From: Sporothrix humicola
Taxonomy: Eukaryota > Ascomycota > Sordariomycetes > Ophiostomatales > Ophiostomataceae
Length of the DNA: 64,000 bases
Direction of reading: 5' to 3'
Assembly (NCBI GenBank): GCA_021396245.1
Contig: WNYE01000036.1
Span: forward strand, 1 to 64,000
The notes beneath the pieces are model-generated. The model saw only the letters and a program-made list of their open reading frames with translations, did not search any database and was not told the origin of the DNA. The translations under genes were made by a program, and so were the position numbers. Below, piece by piece: positions 12,012-26,500 of this stretch (position 1 is its first letter; each line of letters begins with the position of its first letter).

Positions 12012-13992
12012 TTACCGGATTGGGATGGGCGGCTCTTCCTCCATCATGCATGCGTTCTCCAGCATGTTCGTCCACTTGCCGCTCGTGCCAGCGTGGCTAT
12101 GCTTCAGGTGCTGGCGGAAATGATCGGCGCGGAAGAACTTCTTGCTGGCGTTGCACTCGCGGAACTTGTGCACATCCTGCAGATGCCGTATGCGGTCGTC
12201 CCAGTCCTGCTCAGTTGTATGCCGGGCATCGGAACGACCAGTAACGAAACCGCTCCGCATAAACTCTTCGCCGCAGTAACCGCACGTATCCGCCTCACCA
12301 GGCCGGAACGTGCTTTCGTGGAAGGCCCGATCGTAGCTCGACAGGGCCGCGCACGACCAGCTATGGCGCCGGACGTGCAGGGAGTTCTGGTGGCGTTCGG
12401 CCTCGTTCTTGTTCTTGAACCGGTTGCCGCAGTAGTTGCACTCGTATTGCTTCTCCATTTCGTGGGCGCTGGACGTAATGTTAGCAAAAAGTCAGACAAA
12501 TCTGAGATGTTCTTCACGTTGATATCACTTACCGAAGCTGTTCCTCGGACTCAAACTTCTTGGGCTTCTTCGGACAGCAATCGCACATAAAAAATTCGGA
12601 GCGCTTCAACAGGCTGGTCGGCTTTGTCAAATCAGGCAGTCTCCGTGTTGGCGACGAGACAATATGTGCCGTCTCACGGATACGTTGTTGCTGCGGGCGT
12701 GAGGCGTTGGCGGCAGATTTAGGCGAAACCTGGAGAGGGACTGTGGATGCAAAAGGTGAAGTGCAGGTGCTTGTCGAGTTGGAGGCCGCAGTTTCAGTAG
12801 GGGACATGCCACCAGCAGGAGACACGCCGCCGTTGGGTGAACGACCGCCTTGGCCACCGACAAGTGAAATAGTCGCACTGGTTGCGCTAGTATTTGTGAC
12901 GGACAGGTTGGAGCTGTACGAGCCGTTACGTGTCGATGACGAAATAGACGAGATCGAATCCTGTGTGTTGGCACTGAGGCGAGGTGCGGGTGAACCGCGG
13001 GCGACACCTTCACGCCAGCGCAGGTGTTCGCTCGAGGTCATGTTGTACAGCGGCATTGGCTCGTCACCGCCGGGTGGTGAGGATGCGCGGCGCTTCTGGC
13101 CCGCAGCATGGTAGTCGCCAGCACGGGATGTGGGCGTGTCGATATGGAAGTCCCGCAACCGTGTCTCCTCCATTGTGAAGCTGGTGTCGTCGTCCATGGC
13201 GTCGTGCACGCTTGCGTCGTCGGTAATCGAGCCGCTGTTCGTTCTGCGGTTGCGGGAGCCAGGTGACCGGTCGTAGTCGGGCATGTCGCTTCTCGGTGAC
13301 CGGTAGTCGCTGCCGTAGTGGTGGCTGAAGGGTGTGCTGCGTGGTGACACAGCCGAGTGCATCGGGGTGTCCGTATACCGGTTGGGGGAGTCGAGGAGTT
13401 GGCCGTTGGGCTGCTTCATCCGGGTGGGCAGCGACAGAGGCTGGAGTGTCGGGAAGCGGTCTGCCGGGCGCAATGCGTCGCGTGCCGATGCGCTCAGGTG
13501 GCGGGGCGGCGACCGGTTGTCGAATGTGCGGCGCTTGTTGAGCTTGTTGATCATCAAGTGGTCGTAGTTGATGTCGGCGCTCGACTTGAACTGGTAGTCG
13601 TCGTGGTACATGCCGAACTTGGCTGACGTGAACGAGTCGCGGCTGCGGGACTCCATCGAGTGGTAGCCTTCGTCTCTGTCTTGCCGGGTCTTGTAGTTGG
13701 GCAGCTCCTCGACGGGCTCGAGCTCGCGGCGCCGGTACTCTTCCGCGGCGGCAGACATAGGCCCGTTGACAGGGACCACGCGCGGTGGTGGTAATGGCGG
13801 CGGCGCCCGGCATTCGTCTGATGTGTTGGGGATCGACATTGGGATGGAGGATGAGATGGTGGGCGAGAAGTGCGAAGAGAACTGTGACCGGTTGGCATCG
13901 CGATAGGATCTGGGGGACATGTCGTCGTCTATGTATATAGATGGCAGGCCACGGCCGCCTTGGCTGCGTGGGGCGCACCGAGGGATATCCAT
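12012..13992 (-). CDS. C2H2 zinc-finger protein, 638 aa
   Basis: Two exons: 13992-12533 and 12468-12012, with a 64-nt GT-AG intron (GTAAGT donor) splitting an Arg codon. Residues 1-465 are disordered and rich in Ser, Pro, Arg and Asp, with many SP/TP sites. The C-terminal 170 residues are cysteine/histidine modules: CDCC at 470-473 continuing across the intron to H489; a classic finger C497-x2-C500-x12-H513-x4-H518; then C549-x2-C552 with H582/H587; and C592 with FFRADHFRQHLKHSH (H607, H612) but only one clear cysteine. The closing segment AGTSGKWTNMLENACMMEE looks like a conserved fungal signature. It is probably a nuclear DNA-binding protein; the target is unknown. An alternative start is the Met at residue 25 (MSPRSYRD). 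Confidence 0.85.
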
Positions 13993-15400
13993 GGCAGGCG
14001 AGTGTGGTTCCCTTGGCTATGGGCGATGTGGGCTCTTCGTTCGTGTGAACGTTCGGCGAGATCGTAGTCGCCTTCGTAGACCAGCCTTGGAGGGAAGTGG
14101 AAACAAAGCGCGTTGCCGGTGTCTTGTTGTTGTTGCCACTGGAAAGGGGAGTGACAGCTGGACAGGGGTTGGGGAAGGAAAAGAGAGGGGACGGGGAGTA
14201 AGGAGAAGGAGAGGAACAGGAGAAGGGGTAGGGCGGACGTTGTGGAGGAGGAGAGGGGCCCTTATGAGAAGAGTAGGACAGGAGGAGGGACGGGGGAGGT
14301 AGAGGATGTTATACGAAGGAGAAAGGGGAGGGCGAGCTATTTCGATGCTCAGCAGACGACCACATCCGAGGGACTGGATCAGAGATCAGAACACAGGGCA
14401 GAGGGGGTGTGCGTTAAGAAAAGTTGTAAAAGCGCAAGGGGGAGGCGACCTTGTGTCCTATCCAGGATACTGGAACCGGGCTTCAGATCTGAACGTGGCT
14501 TGTAGCGTTGAAGAGGCGGCGCCGGTGTTGGCGTCGACGGGATTGTTTGACGGTGCGAATGGTTTTTGTGGGAGTCGCCACTACGTAGCACGTCGAATCA
14601 TAACTTGTGCCGGCGGCGCAGCGAACACAGATCGGTGCGGTCTTGGCTGAAAGCTGCGTAAAGGGCGAAGAAGCGAGCAAAGGGGCCTGGTATCTTGAAA
14701 AAGAACAAAGTAGCAAATTAGGGAGGCGAGACGAAGAAATCGAGGTCGGCGAACAGAACGAGCAAGTTTGCCAGGAGGCGAAGACGGGGCTGAACTTTGC
14801 GGGGAGTGTTGTGGGAATACACGTAAACGCGGAACAAGAAAGAAAACAAAGAAGGCCGGCGTCAATGGATGGCGATGCGGCACGAGGGTATTGAGTTGAA
14901 GAAGAAAGAGAAGATGCGTCGGATATACACCGTATATAGAAACTGCAGAAAGGAAGGACTGAGAAAAGGTGCAGGATTGCAAAAGATGTAAAAAGAAGAA
15001 GTGGCAAGAAGATGTATGGACACGGAGAAACGTTCAAGGGCAGAAAAGTACGAGGTTGAAAAGGTCCAAGTAGGAAAACCGAAAGTGGAACGTTGGCAAG
15101 AATTAAAAGAAGAAAGAAGAGTGGACGGGAAACAATAAAAACAAGATCGATCTTGGCCCGGGACAAACAAGATCAGACGTAAAGCAAGAGTAGCTCGGGG
15201 ACTGGCGGCGAAGAGGGACGCAGGAGGGGGAAGGGGAAAAGAAAGATGAAGAGGAGGTGGGAAAAAGAAGAAAAAAGAAGAGCGAGAGAATGGCAGAATA
15301 AAGGCAAATAAGGCAAAATAAGCTGATGTCTGTCGGAGGTGGGCTACCGTTGCTTGTCGCAATACGGAGGGAAGGAGGAAGGAGGGCAGTTTAGTTCTGG
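13993..15400 (-). promoter_or_regulatory. Long CT-rich leader/promoter of the zinc-finger gene
   Basis: On the coding (minus) strand this 1.4-kb stretch is strongly pyrimidine-rich, as is usual for leaders of regulated fungal genes. It carries several long open frames (for example 14483-15166, 227 codons), but their Phe/Leu/Ser-rich translations follow from base composition. I read it as a long 5' UTR plus promoter; the transcription start cannot be placed. Confidence 0.4.
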
Positions 15401-18400
15401 GCAGGACCCGTTCAGCTGGGAAGGCGCAAACCGCAACGAGTCAAGAAAGCGGGAAACAGCGACCTTCCAGAAAAACAAAACACACACAGCCAAGCTAAAC
15501 TAATAAATATGGAGAGCGCATGTGTGTGCGTGAGGAGGGAGACAGGCAGGGACTAGGGTGCCAGAACGATTTGGCAGGGAAAGAGCGATTGAGTGAGGAG
15601 AGACAGCAATAGGGCAAGAGGCCGCTTAGGCCAGATTAGGCTGGGCCCAGCAGGGGCCCTCGGGGCCTCTGGCTGGAAGACACAGAAGAGCGAACCCGCG
15701 AAGGGGAAGTGGGTGCTAGAATTTTAGCGTGGATACGAGGCAGACGCCTGGGTGTGGCCGTCGGAGAACACTAGGCCGGTCCCATACTGTTACTGTGTGT
15801 AAGAGGGGGTGCGTCAACGTGTTCTGGCAAAGTCAAGATGGGGAAAGTGCGATGGAAGTGGAAGACAAAGTCGTGAAGGCAAACGCGATTCCAGGGGAAG
15901 GCGCGACTAACATCTGGATAAAATGCAGAAGGTGGGAAAGGGAAGAAAGAGGCAAGTGCGAACGGTGTGTGTGAGAGAGTATGGATTGCGCCAAAATCAG
16001 AATGGAGGGGGATCATGATCTGATATCTGAGTTTACACAAAAACTACGTCAACATCTGTCGGGTCATATTGTCCCAGCTCGCCTGTAGTCAAGAAAAGGG
16101 CGGTCGAGGTCAAGAAGGGTGCGCCTGTTGCAGTTATGTGTGTGTGCATGTTTCTGCGAAATCGGGCTGTCTTCGCGGTTTATTCCACGTTGGCGCCTTC
16201 CAGTTCCTGCACTGCAACTGCGCGGATGGAATTTCGTATGCTAGTTTTTACTCTTTCCTTTTTCCCCTCTGGCTGCCATTATGTGCTTTCTTGGGAGGGA
16301 CAGGTGAGCAGGTGAGGCATCTGCAGGGCAAGCCATGCCAGGGTTGACATCAAAATGGATTAAATGTGAGTTTTGTGTGCGTCTGGCTGCACGCCAGCGC
16401 ACCCGTATCCTGCATTCAAGGATGGGTCATGCCAGTCATTGACCTCGAGACGCAGAGCGCAATGATACTGGGACTTTGTGTGCATGCAACAGAGGTGAGG
16501 CAGAAAGCAGGGTCTACCGGAATAGGGACGGCAGGGCAAAACAATTGGTGGCTAAGTAACAACGTGAAGCCAAAAGAGGGAAGAGCAACTGTGAATAGTA
16601 AACAAAGGCCACGCTCTTCTTCTTCTGACGATGGAAGGTGCACATGCGAATGTAGCAGTACGTATTCCGTACATTGGACCTTCCTCCTCTGTTCCTTCTC
16701 TGTCTGTTCCTGCCTTTCCTGTTATTCGTTCACCAAGCATACACACCCTCTTTCGGTGTTGTCTCGCCACCCCTCCCTTTTTTACTATTCTGAATAGGCG
16801 TGTCACTGCACTAGGGCAGAATTGAACGAAGCCGGGCCTGCAGCCGCAACAGCCACTCAGCCCAGTGAGGAAGGCAAAGAAAAGAACAAACGGGCAAAAA
16901 TAAGAATAACGACTGAATATGAAGACCTGTTTAGTGGACTGCAGCTGCCGCTTGGGAAGAAGAGGGGAGTGGGCTCCAGAGAGGAGCAGAAGGGAGGATT
17001 CCAAGCGTGCGCTAGACCGCTAGGACAGGGGAATCATAGAGAGTAAAAGAGGGCTGTTGTAAGGTGTGGGGGAGGGCGTGTTGCGAAATGGCCAAAGAAA
17101 ACAGTGGCCAACGGGTGTCTGACGACTTGCAGGCTCGGATAGCGGTGCAGGGGAGAAGAAAGTTTGCCCTGTGATTTCAGAGGTGTTGTGGGGGCAAGAG
17201 GGCGTGTGCCTATGGGCAAGATCGGTGAAAGGCCATCATAGCCCATATGAAAAGAAAATATGCTTCGAAATAAATAATGGCGCAGTACTTTGATCAATAC
17301 GTATTACTGTGTATGACGGATATGACGGGTACGACTGGCTGTTGTTGTACGCATCTTTGTTGTCTGTCCTGGCCTGACTTTTCGAGATACCAGGCACAAA
17401 AGACACACATTCTGGATAGCGTGTGCGGAGCGGCGGGAGCAGACGGCGCCATGATGAAGTGAGGAAGGGACGGAAAGACAGGAGGGAGGGGTGCGTTGAA
17501 TATTGCAGAGGCAAGGTGGCCATGGTCGCTGTGTTGGACCTCGGCGGACCCTCTTTGACGGTTATGGCGGCTTTTGGTGGTCTTTTGGTGTGTTTTGGTG
17601 GCGCTTTTTTATGGGCTCTTTGGTAGTATTGAAGTTTATTAGGGGTAAGGCGCTCCCAGCCCTGGCGTGTGCTGGGGTCCCATTTTGCCTTTTCAACGGC
17701 CGCGTTCCGCTATTGGCGCTATGCCCAAATATTGCCTTTGGGGGCTTCTTTTCCCCATCGCCTGTTCGCGCTATCCACGGTATTTTTTCTGACTTTTTTC
17801 TTTAAAAAAGAAAAAGAGAAAAAGACAGCACCAAAGAGAGCCAGGCCCCATCGAGCGCCCCAATACGACCCAAGAAAATAATGACTGACTCTGAGTATGA
17901 GTTTCTTGTGAGTGTCCCAAGAAACAATGAGCGTCCCCTCCTTTACACACCCTGGTCTCCGTCCTCCGTCGGCCGGTCGCGCGTGTGGTAGCAGCCAGAC
18001 TCGATACCAAAGAAGAAAGAAAGAATTTAAAGAATAAAAGAAACGGTCAAAAACAAATAAAGAATAAAATGCGACAAGGGCCAGGACCAGAAAAGAGGAT
18101 CCCCCTCCCACCCTCCAACGGGCCGTAGCCCGAAGAGAGATGCATTTTGCGCCTGACAGGATGCCCTGCGGTACCACCGTTGTGTTGTGAGTAGTGAGTT
18201 TGTGTGGGTGGTGGCATACGTGACTGTGTCGCGTTCTTCGTTCTTCAATGAGTTTTGACGACTGTGTGACTTGTTGTATTTTCCTGTGACATTTTCTGTG
18301 TTGTTTTGTGTGCAGTAGCCATCGTATCAACGTTCCGCCCAATTTCTGTTCCATTTGTTCCAGATTATAAGAGCTTGCCTGCTTACATGACCAGGTGTAA

Positions 18401-19582
18401 CGATTCAAGAATGAACAGGAAGAAAGTGAACACAACGGTTACAGACGACACCTTGTTTGTGGCACTCTGCACACACGTTCCCAGCCGTTTATTTTTCCTG
18501 TTCTTTTTCTTCTCTTCATTCATTATTTACTATTCATTTCTACATATCCTATCTCGTTTCGCTTGCAGAATTCGCACATCGTCTCACCGTGTTGATTGTG
18601 TATTTTGTCTTGAACATCAAATGTCCCCAGTTCCTTCCTTCGTCCTTCGTGCCTCCATCGTCCCTCGTTCTTGCTTCTTGAGGATTCTGAGCGCTTCCCT
18701 TTCCAGTTTCGTTCGTTTCTCTCTCCTCCTCCAGTCCCAGCTGATCGTTCTTGCCTTACGAGTCTATCCCATGCTGTTGGCGTTCCAGTTTAGTTCGCCG
18801 CTAAGGCTGGCTTCGCCACAATGCGCGCCTGGTCCCCCTCTGGCCCTATTGGGAAAGAGGAGAGGAGCGTCAAGTCATGTTCTGGTCGTTCCTGTGCGTT
18901 CCTATGGGTTCCTGCATCGTGGTTTTTTCCAGCTCTTCAAAAATGCCAAGCCGCTACAATCAGTTCGTGTCAAGGCAAATCGAATAAGGGGTTGCGTGTT
19001 TTCTTGAGCAAAGCCCTGCGAGTGCGCGAGCCGCGAGCCTGCTTCCTTTCTTTTTCTCCTTTTTAATTCGAGCTATCTGTCGTACTGGGGTTTGTGGAAA
19101 GAGCCTGCCTGCCTTCTTTGTGGTATTGTAATTAAAATGGACATTTTAGGAAAGAAGCAACAACATCAGATCAAAGCGATTGACAAGTGCAAACTTGCAA
19201 CAAGGCAAGTGTACCCATCCAGTCTTGGAAGGAACGATTCGAAATGACAAGGCAGAGGGAAAATAGTGCGGACGTGCGCCTGCCAAGCAAGCGAGCCTCG
19301 TAAGGACTCTACTGGGCTGAATCGGCAAGATCAGTGACAACATCAAGAGAAGGAAGTCGCCGAAAAAGGAAGCATCGTGATCTAAAAATGCGTTACCGTC
19401 ACCCACCGTCACTCGGTCTGTCACCTCTCACATCTTACAGGCGGGCTGGAGGTGACCAGCCGCGTGCGGTTATAATTTTCTGCGAGAGAATAAGGCCATA
19501 AGGACGTGTGGAAGGAGAAACAGCTGACGGATTGTTCCGTATATTTACGACGCACTCCCGTATTCACCTCGCTTTCATTGTG

Positions 19583-19622
19583 TGTCGTATATCGTGTATC
19601 GTGTATCGTGTATCGTGTATCG
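19583..19622. repeat. 7-bp tandem repeat
   Basis: GTATCGT repeated about four times perfectly at 19596-19622, preceded by degenerate units. Confidence 0.85.
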
Positions 19623-22600
19623 CTACAAAATCTTACGTCCGTCGGTAGAGTCGAATTTCAATCTCTCCATTTTCTTGTACGCCCACGGAGCTCGGAGTGC
19701 ATCTCAGTCCCGGATCTGACAGCTTTCTGTCTCTTTTTCTACATTGATTGCACATAATTGTTTTAATATCCGGCGGTGTTCTCGGGCAGACTAGTCAGTG
19801 GACTCTTTTCTCGGCTCTCTATTCTGGATAATACAGAGCAGACAACACAAAATGCCCTAATTGGGGCGGAAAGGGAGGACAATAATGTCATAGTGAGAAA
19901 GGCGAGCAATAGAATGTTTCGAAGATTTGTCGAAAAGGAGGAAGCCAAAAAAGAAGCGGCCCCAAAGAAAAACGGGGTGGATGAACGAAACGGGTAATCG
20001 TAGCGACTTATTGCAGACCAAAGCGCGTGGGAAGGAGCCAACAAGGCCCGGCGGCGTCTGCCGAAAGAGGGGGCCAGAGATAGAAAAGCAATCAAAAGAA
20101 GGCAATCAGAGGAAGAATGAATATGACTGAGAAGAGGAGCAATCAAAAAGACAACACGTTGTTGCAACAGCAATATCGACTAAACGAATAAAGTGGCAGA
20201 GACACAAGGACAACAATGTGCCAGAACACAGGCCCAATAGACAATAGACACAAAACAGCCGTTGCTATCTTTATCAGCAATGTGCGAGACAATGTATCAT
20301 GCAAAGACAATTCTCCCATCTACCAACCAGCATTTGTTATCCCGTTTTTTTTTTCTGGCTCTTTTGCTGTTTTGTGCCCCACGACAACTATTGTTCTGTG
20401 TTCTGCACACCGTTCTCCATGTTCCCGTGCACCCAGATTCACCGATATTCAACCAAATATGCCCATCAGTATCACTATCCGAAAATTACCCATCCACACG
20501 TTGTGCCACGATTCGATCCCCGACTTGCGCACGAGAGTCTTTCAGACATGCAGGGTGCTGGCCCACCTGCAAGCTGCAGACAATAAATAGCACGGCCGGG
20601 TGATTTTCCCTTCCTCGCAAGGCGGGCCTTGTGAGGCCGCTCGATGCCGTGCTGTCTCGTCTCTATTGTCACTTTGGCACTTTGTAAGCTACATGCACTT
20701 TAATTGCCCTTTATTGACGGCACACAGGCACGACGCTTGAACAAGCCGTACTTGTGTCCATCCCGTATTCGTACTCTGTACCATCTTCTGTTACCCTTCC
20801 ATTTAATTGCTTCACTTATTTTTTGTCTTCTTTTTTGTTCCTTTCCCATTATTTCCTGCGCCCGCTCGGGTTACCGCATTCATCCTTGCCCTGCACAAAT
20901 TTGGGTTGCCCTACAAGGACGAATGCCTGGCCTGTCTTGTTGGCCATGTGTCGGGCGAGACAGGCACGACGCACGATGCACAACGCCGCACAAGGCCTGG
21001 CTCGGACTTCTTTTAATATAAGACGATAAAACAGTCAGAATCAAAAAGTGCGAGAGGCCACCATCGTCACTCACACCTTCAATATCCCCATTCGTCCCAT
21101 CCCTCCTTCAGTCATCCTTCCACCCGGGGTTTGCATTTCAAATAAAACCTCGCCGTATACTTCTTTCTTTTGCTCTATCTTACCTGTAAATTGTCACGGC
21201 CTTGCAATAACCATATATTATTAATAATCCATCGTCATCTTTGTCTTCCCAACAGATGCACCTCTGATCCGATGTCGTTTTGGAGATAATGCAGCCTGCT
21301 CGTCAATCGACAACTTTATTCTTAGTTCTTTGCTACTCTTTTTCTCAAACGAAATGGAGAAATCAGGCAGCCCAACAGCACAAATAAGCAAGGCAGAGAG
21401 GCAGAATCTTGCGCAAAACAAACACGGCCCACAAACACGAGATCTTCAACGGCAATCTTGCCCGGCTTGGGACATGAGCTTTGATACATGCCCATGTCAT
21501 CCCACCATTAAAATTCATCCCACTTCACATGCCTTTCTGCCTCCCTTTTGCCCAATTACTCCAGTCAAGGTGCAATCGAATGTCACCGATGCTACCAGTG
21601 CCGTCGTCAATGTCACCAATGTCACTGCTGCATCATCACACGCTGTGTTCCTGAGCTACCCCTCGCTCCCCTTTCTTTGTTTGTCCAGCTTGCTCTGTCA
21701 CTTTTTCCTCTTTCTCCTTTCTTACGTCCGGCACCCCGATTCCATACCCCAGTCGTCACATCCCCGTCCCTCTCCGTCAGACGATTTGTTGCCGCACACA
21801 GCCTCCTCTGCCTGATATGCTCAAAAAAGTGCCAAAAAGGCGTACCGGCATCTGACAAGTAGGGAAGAACTAAGATGGGCTTTTTGGCGTGATGGGTGGA
21901 CATTAGATAACCCCGCCAGTTGAGAATGAGAGAGAGAAAAAACAGGTACCGCTACCACCATCAAGGTAAGGAGCTGCACAGAAACAAAGGAGCGGGAAGT
22001 TTAAACATCGTTTCCCCTTTCAAAGCGCGATGGCACTTGTGACAAGAGTCCCAAGAAAGAAGCCCCGAACCAACGAACCTCAGCTCAGCAAGGGCCACTA
22101 TGCTCGAATCAGTAAGTTGTCCGAATTGACCAGATCCATGCAAGCCACAATCACTGCGAACGAGCAATTCAAAGAGAACCAAGAACGAAACGCAAGCAAC
22201 GCGTCCCAGTGTCGCGGCCCCTCTCGTTTCCTCGTTTCTGTTCTTGCAGCCTTCTTTTTCCTCCGAACAGCCACAGTTGCCGTGCTGAAAACAGAATACG
22301 TAACAATGGGCAAAAAGGGCAAAATGGCAAATTGGAAAGGGGCACGCCCTGACGCCAAAAACGTCGGAATCCATCCAAAAAGTGCAAAACATAGGGCCAC
22401 AGGGCTCGCAAGGGCAAATCCAACGCCAAGACCTCGTTTTCTTTCCCTGGGAAAGACGTGCGCGTTTCTTATTACTGTGGTGGTATTCTTTATTTTTATT
22501 TTGCTATTTGTCCACTTGCACACGCCTGGTATGCTGCCTTGAAAAGACAAGGGCAAAAGAACATTCACAAAACGCCTGAGGCTCTCGAAACATCGACAGG

Positions 22601-25600
22601 GCCCTTGCCCGAATCGACACACCTGATTACTACAAAGCGCAAAGCAAAAGCCGACACGAGAAGGCAAGAGGTGAGAATGGCGATGTTCCCCGTGCTTGGC
22701 CCTGTACTTGTTACTGTTAAAGTCTTGGTATAGCCTAAGTCGGCGCCGTGGCGGCGGGCTGGATCGGACTTGAAGTGCGCGGAATGAGAAGGGAAGAAGA
22801 TGAAAAAAGGAAAGGCTTTGAAATCTCGTGACCATTCCCCGTCTGCGACAATGTATGACCGCGTGGCGTCAAAAAGAGATTGTAGGGGAAAGGGGGAAAG
22901 GAGATGGTGAGGAAAGCGAAGAGTGCGGTTTGGCACTAGTTTGCCTGCCACCAAAAATCACTGGTAGAAAAGGCAAGGCCACAAGACCCGAAAAAAATTG
23001 AACAGGAGAAAAAGGCAAAAAAAGAAAAGAAAAAAGAGGGACGGCTATTCAGCCCTACCAAACCTCGGACTCGACGCTAAACGCGGAATCATGATTGGAA
23101 CGAAGGGAAAAAAGGCGACCGGCTCACCCCTGCTGCAAGGGTGCCCCGTGTGAGTACTTCCGCTCCCATATAAAATTATGTGCCATGCAGTGTACCCTCA
23201 TACACCCAGCGGTGGTACCGCGTGGTGCTTCTTTTTTTGCCTTGTTTTCTCTTGTCACTCTGTCAGTGTGTTTTTCTCGCCTTATTTTGGCTAAAGCGAA
23301 ACAAGTGTTTTCGTTTTGCTGACAACGTAAAGCCAATTCCGCGCTTTCACTTTAGCAATATCTTACATTGACAAGAAAGGTAAAAACAAATACTGCAGTC
23401 GTGACTGTCTCGACTCCGTTGGAAAAGGCCTTGATCGGAGTAATATGCTTCCTTGATGAGTCCAAAGAGCACGGAGCAGGAGTGGGCAGGCCTCGACAAG
23501 GGGAACGTTTATCTTACCTTGGTTTTTGGGTAGGACCTTGGAGGAGAAAAGTAGAAAAAAGAAGAGTCAAGTAAACAAGATGTGAGAAGAAGAGCAGGAA
23601 ACAGCAAGACGACTTGGAAAACGAGCAGACGCGCGCGAGACGGGCTGACAAGGCAGGGCCAAGGCCAGTATCAGGGCACAGGGCACAAGCCAGAATCAAC
23701 AATGGGCAGAAGAAGAAGATCCCCAAAACGAAGAGTCCCTCAAGAAACAGGGCTCACGAGCTTCCCCTCCTCCTAAGGAGCCCTATTTTGCCTGCCCTGT
23801 AGACCCCAGTCTGACAACTTGGATGAAAAAGGAAACGATCGGCATCGAGATAGAGCGTCTTTCAAGTCTATCGAGTCTTAACAGCTTGAACCCCCTTGAA
23901 TCGAGCCATTGTGCTGTCAGGTCCCTCACCAAGTCTCCAGTCTGATGCAGAGAGCGCAATGACCAGCTGCATGTTCAACTTTTTTGTGGTGCTGTGTTTT
24001 GTGCCAATTTACTTTAATCAAAATAAATAGGAAGAAAATAAGAAAAATCTGGATTCCGGGCTGGGCTGGGCTGGACTGGCTGCCTCTTTTTCAGTTCTTG
24101 ATTTTCTTGTGTCATCTCGTCCTTGGCCCTACAGGGACGCATTAAGCTCGCTTGTGGGCAAGGCCAAGGAAAAGAGGAAACAGAAAACGAGGCAAAGAGG
24201 CAAACAAGGTAAAGAGCAACACGAAATGGGTCTCGATTTCAAAGACCTCAAGATCACCGTGGGTAAAAGCAGGGCGCTGGGCTGGGACGACTGGACCTGG
24301 ACTTTCTGTTGTGCAATGTGGGAAAGGGTATCTCTTTTCTAAGGAGTTATGGTGACTTGCTAATTCTTGGCACATTTGGAGGGGAAAAGAAGTGTCGACG
24401 AGTAAAAACAAACAATCAGGTGTCGCGAGACATGTAAAGACATGTAAAAAGGGCATTGTCAGCTCTACCAGGGTCTTTGCCCTAGATTTTTACTGTGCAT
24501 CTCCAGCCAATGTGGTTACGGTCCTGAAAGTCTACAAATCGACGGACCTGAGAATGTGCAAATTGGCGGAGATCCAGTCATGTTTCCTGCCGATGCTGCA
24601 ATTTGTATGGTTCTCGTATGAATGGCAAAAGAAATGTCAGATGGAAACAAAAGACCGCCCGGGCAGAGTAATCCTCTCCAAAAAGGCAGGGTCGAACACG
24701 CAAGCAGACAAAGCACGTAACGAATATGATTTCAATCGGAGCGGGACCCTGCAAAAAAGGCTGTTCGCATTCTTTGTACCTGCACAACTCGACATTAACA
24801 CCGTAGTCCGCGGGACGGCGAATTGCCGGGGAGAGTTATGTCGAAAAAATACCAAGAAATTCCAACGATCCGTCGACGCTCTCACTCACCATTCCCTGTC
24901 CTTCTTTTTCCTGTCTGACCACTGCACTCCGTAATCCTCGATCCTCATAATGGCTATGATTTTCCATCTCCATCCGAACAAGACGAAAAACGAGAGACGA
25001 AAAATCACCCACGAGCCCACATGTGTCCCTTGTTATGTCTTGCCTTACCCTGTCTTTTTCACTATCCTGTGTGTTTCTCGTGAAAATAAAAGACCCTGGC
25101 TTTTTGCGCGTTTTCCCGCGACAAGCGCCACCGTGTGTGTCTTACTCGTCTTGAATATCCATGTGCTGACCTTGTTGTGCTTGTCTTGTGTCTTGTGAGA
25201 GAACAATGAGTAAGGTACGATCACATCAACAGGCAGATGAGGGAGAAACAAAATCCCTAAAGGCCAGGCTCATGAGGTGAAGAGACGAGGTATGTCCATG
25301 TTCTGTGCTGAATTGTTTATAGCCGTTTGTACCCTTGTCCATGTGCCTTAGTCACTGAATACTGGGTAAGTTACCTGCTCCCTGCAGCAAAAATGAATGA
25401 AAGGGGAACAACGGTCGACAAGAGGAAACGCCCAGAAGGTTTCACGCTAGCAAGTGCCACGCAGTAGGCCCTGCTGCCCTAAAATTTTAGAGAATAAAAA
25501 AGAAAAGAAAGAGGCTGGCAGGCGGCAGGGCTGGCAACAGGGCTGTCTGGGCTCTTATCCCCAGTGGCCCCCAGACTCACTGATTTTCGCCGAGAATAGC

Positions 25601-26480
25601 TGAAAACAGACCATGCTCAAAAGAGTGAATTACGAGTCCCATGTTAGTATTTAGTATTATTCGCTATCGCATTCACGATTTACGAAGTACGAGAGGATGT
25701 GGAACACGATAGCGAGATGGATAAACAGTGGTTTTGAAGTGGAGAGCATCAAGGCATCAATCAATCATAAAAGAGCGAGTCAACCGATTTACGACTGACA
25801 AGGTCAATACTGGACGTTATGGTTGATTGACACGACTAATGCAGCAGCCAAAAAGGAGGGCAGAGAAAAGAGAAGAAATGCAACACAAGCGAAAGACAGC
25901 CCAGCAAGCCCGATAGCCCGATAGCCGACATCCGCCATTTGTGACTTTCAATGGCTATTTTTCTATTTAATTTTCATTGGTGATATATGCTTTAATACAT
26001 GTGTATTTTCTTATTTATTTCGGCCTCTGTATCATGCTGAGCAAGCATGACACATCGCGGCAACTAAAACGGGCAACAGTCCCAACGTTCCATTCCAGCC
26101 TCAGAGCTCTAGCCAATCCTCTTGGTCATCTTTCCTTGCATTCTCCTTCTCACGGGAACTTTTGGTTTGCTTCCTGTTGGTTATTGACCTGTTGTATTTT
26201 GTATCTCCTCTTGGCTGGCCAATCCTTGAATCTGGGGATTCGTTGGTGTATTGGTGTTTGTTGGTGATTTTCCTACATAAGCAGCGCCAAGACTCGAGAT
26301 ACTGCCGCTACCCGTCACAATGTCCGTATATTCCAGATCTGAACAAGGAAATGCCTGTCTGTAACATTTTCAATTTTGAAAAATAAAATGGTATTCGTGA
26401 ATAAACAGTGTTCTGGCAGCACCTGTGCCCATTTTCATATGCTGTTGTTTATTTTCCATGAATATTGTATTTATTTTCTT

Positions 26481-26500
26481 GGGGGGGGGGGGGTTTTTTT
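26481..26500. repeat. G13 run followed by T7
   Basis: Thirteen consecutive G directly followed by seven T; by far the longest G run in the window. Confidence 0.9.

Noticed and set aside
14483..15166. 227-codon minus-strand frame rich in Leu, Phe and Ser, membrane-protein-like
   Set aside because: It lies in a CT-rich leader; the hydrophobic translation is what pyrimidine-rich DNA gives, it overlaps other equally long frames, and no domain is seen.
19583..19622. Considered as a telomere-like repeat
   Set aside because: The unit GTATCGT does not match the fungal TTAGGG repeat, and the array is short and internal.
22030..22835. 170-codon plus frame and 245-codon minus frame over the same DNA
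   Set aside because: They overlap on opposite strands, neither has a recognisable domain or splice structure, and frames of this size are near chance in this composition.
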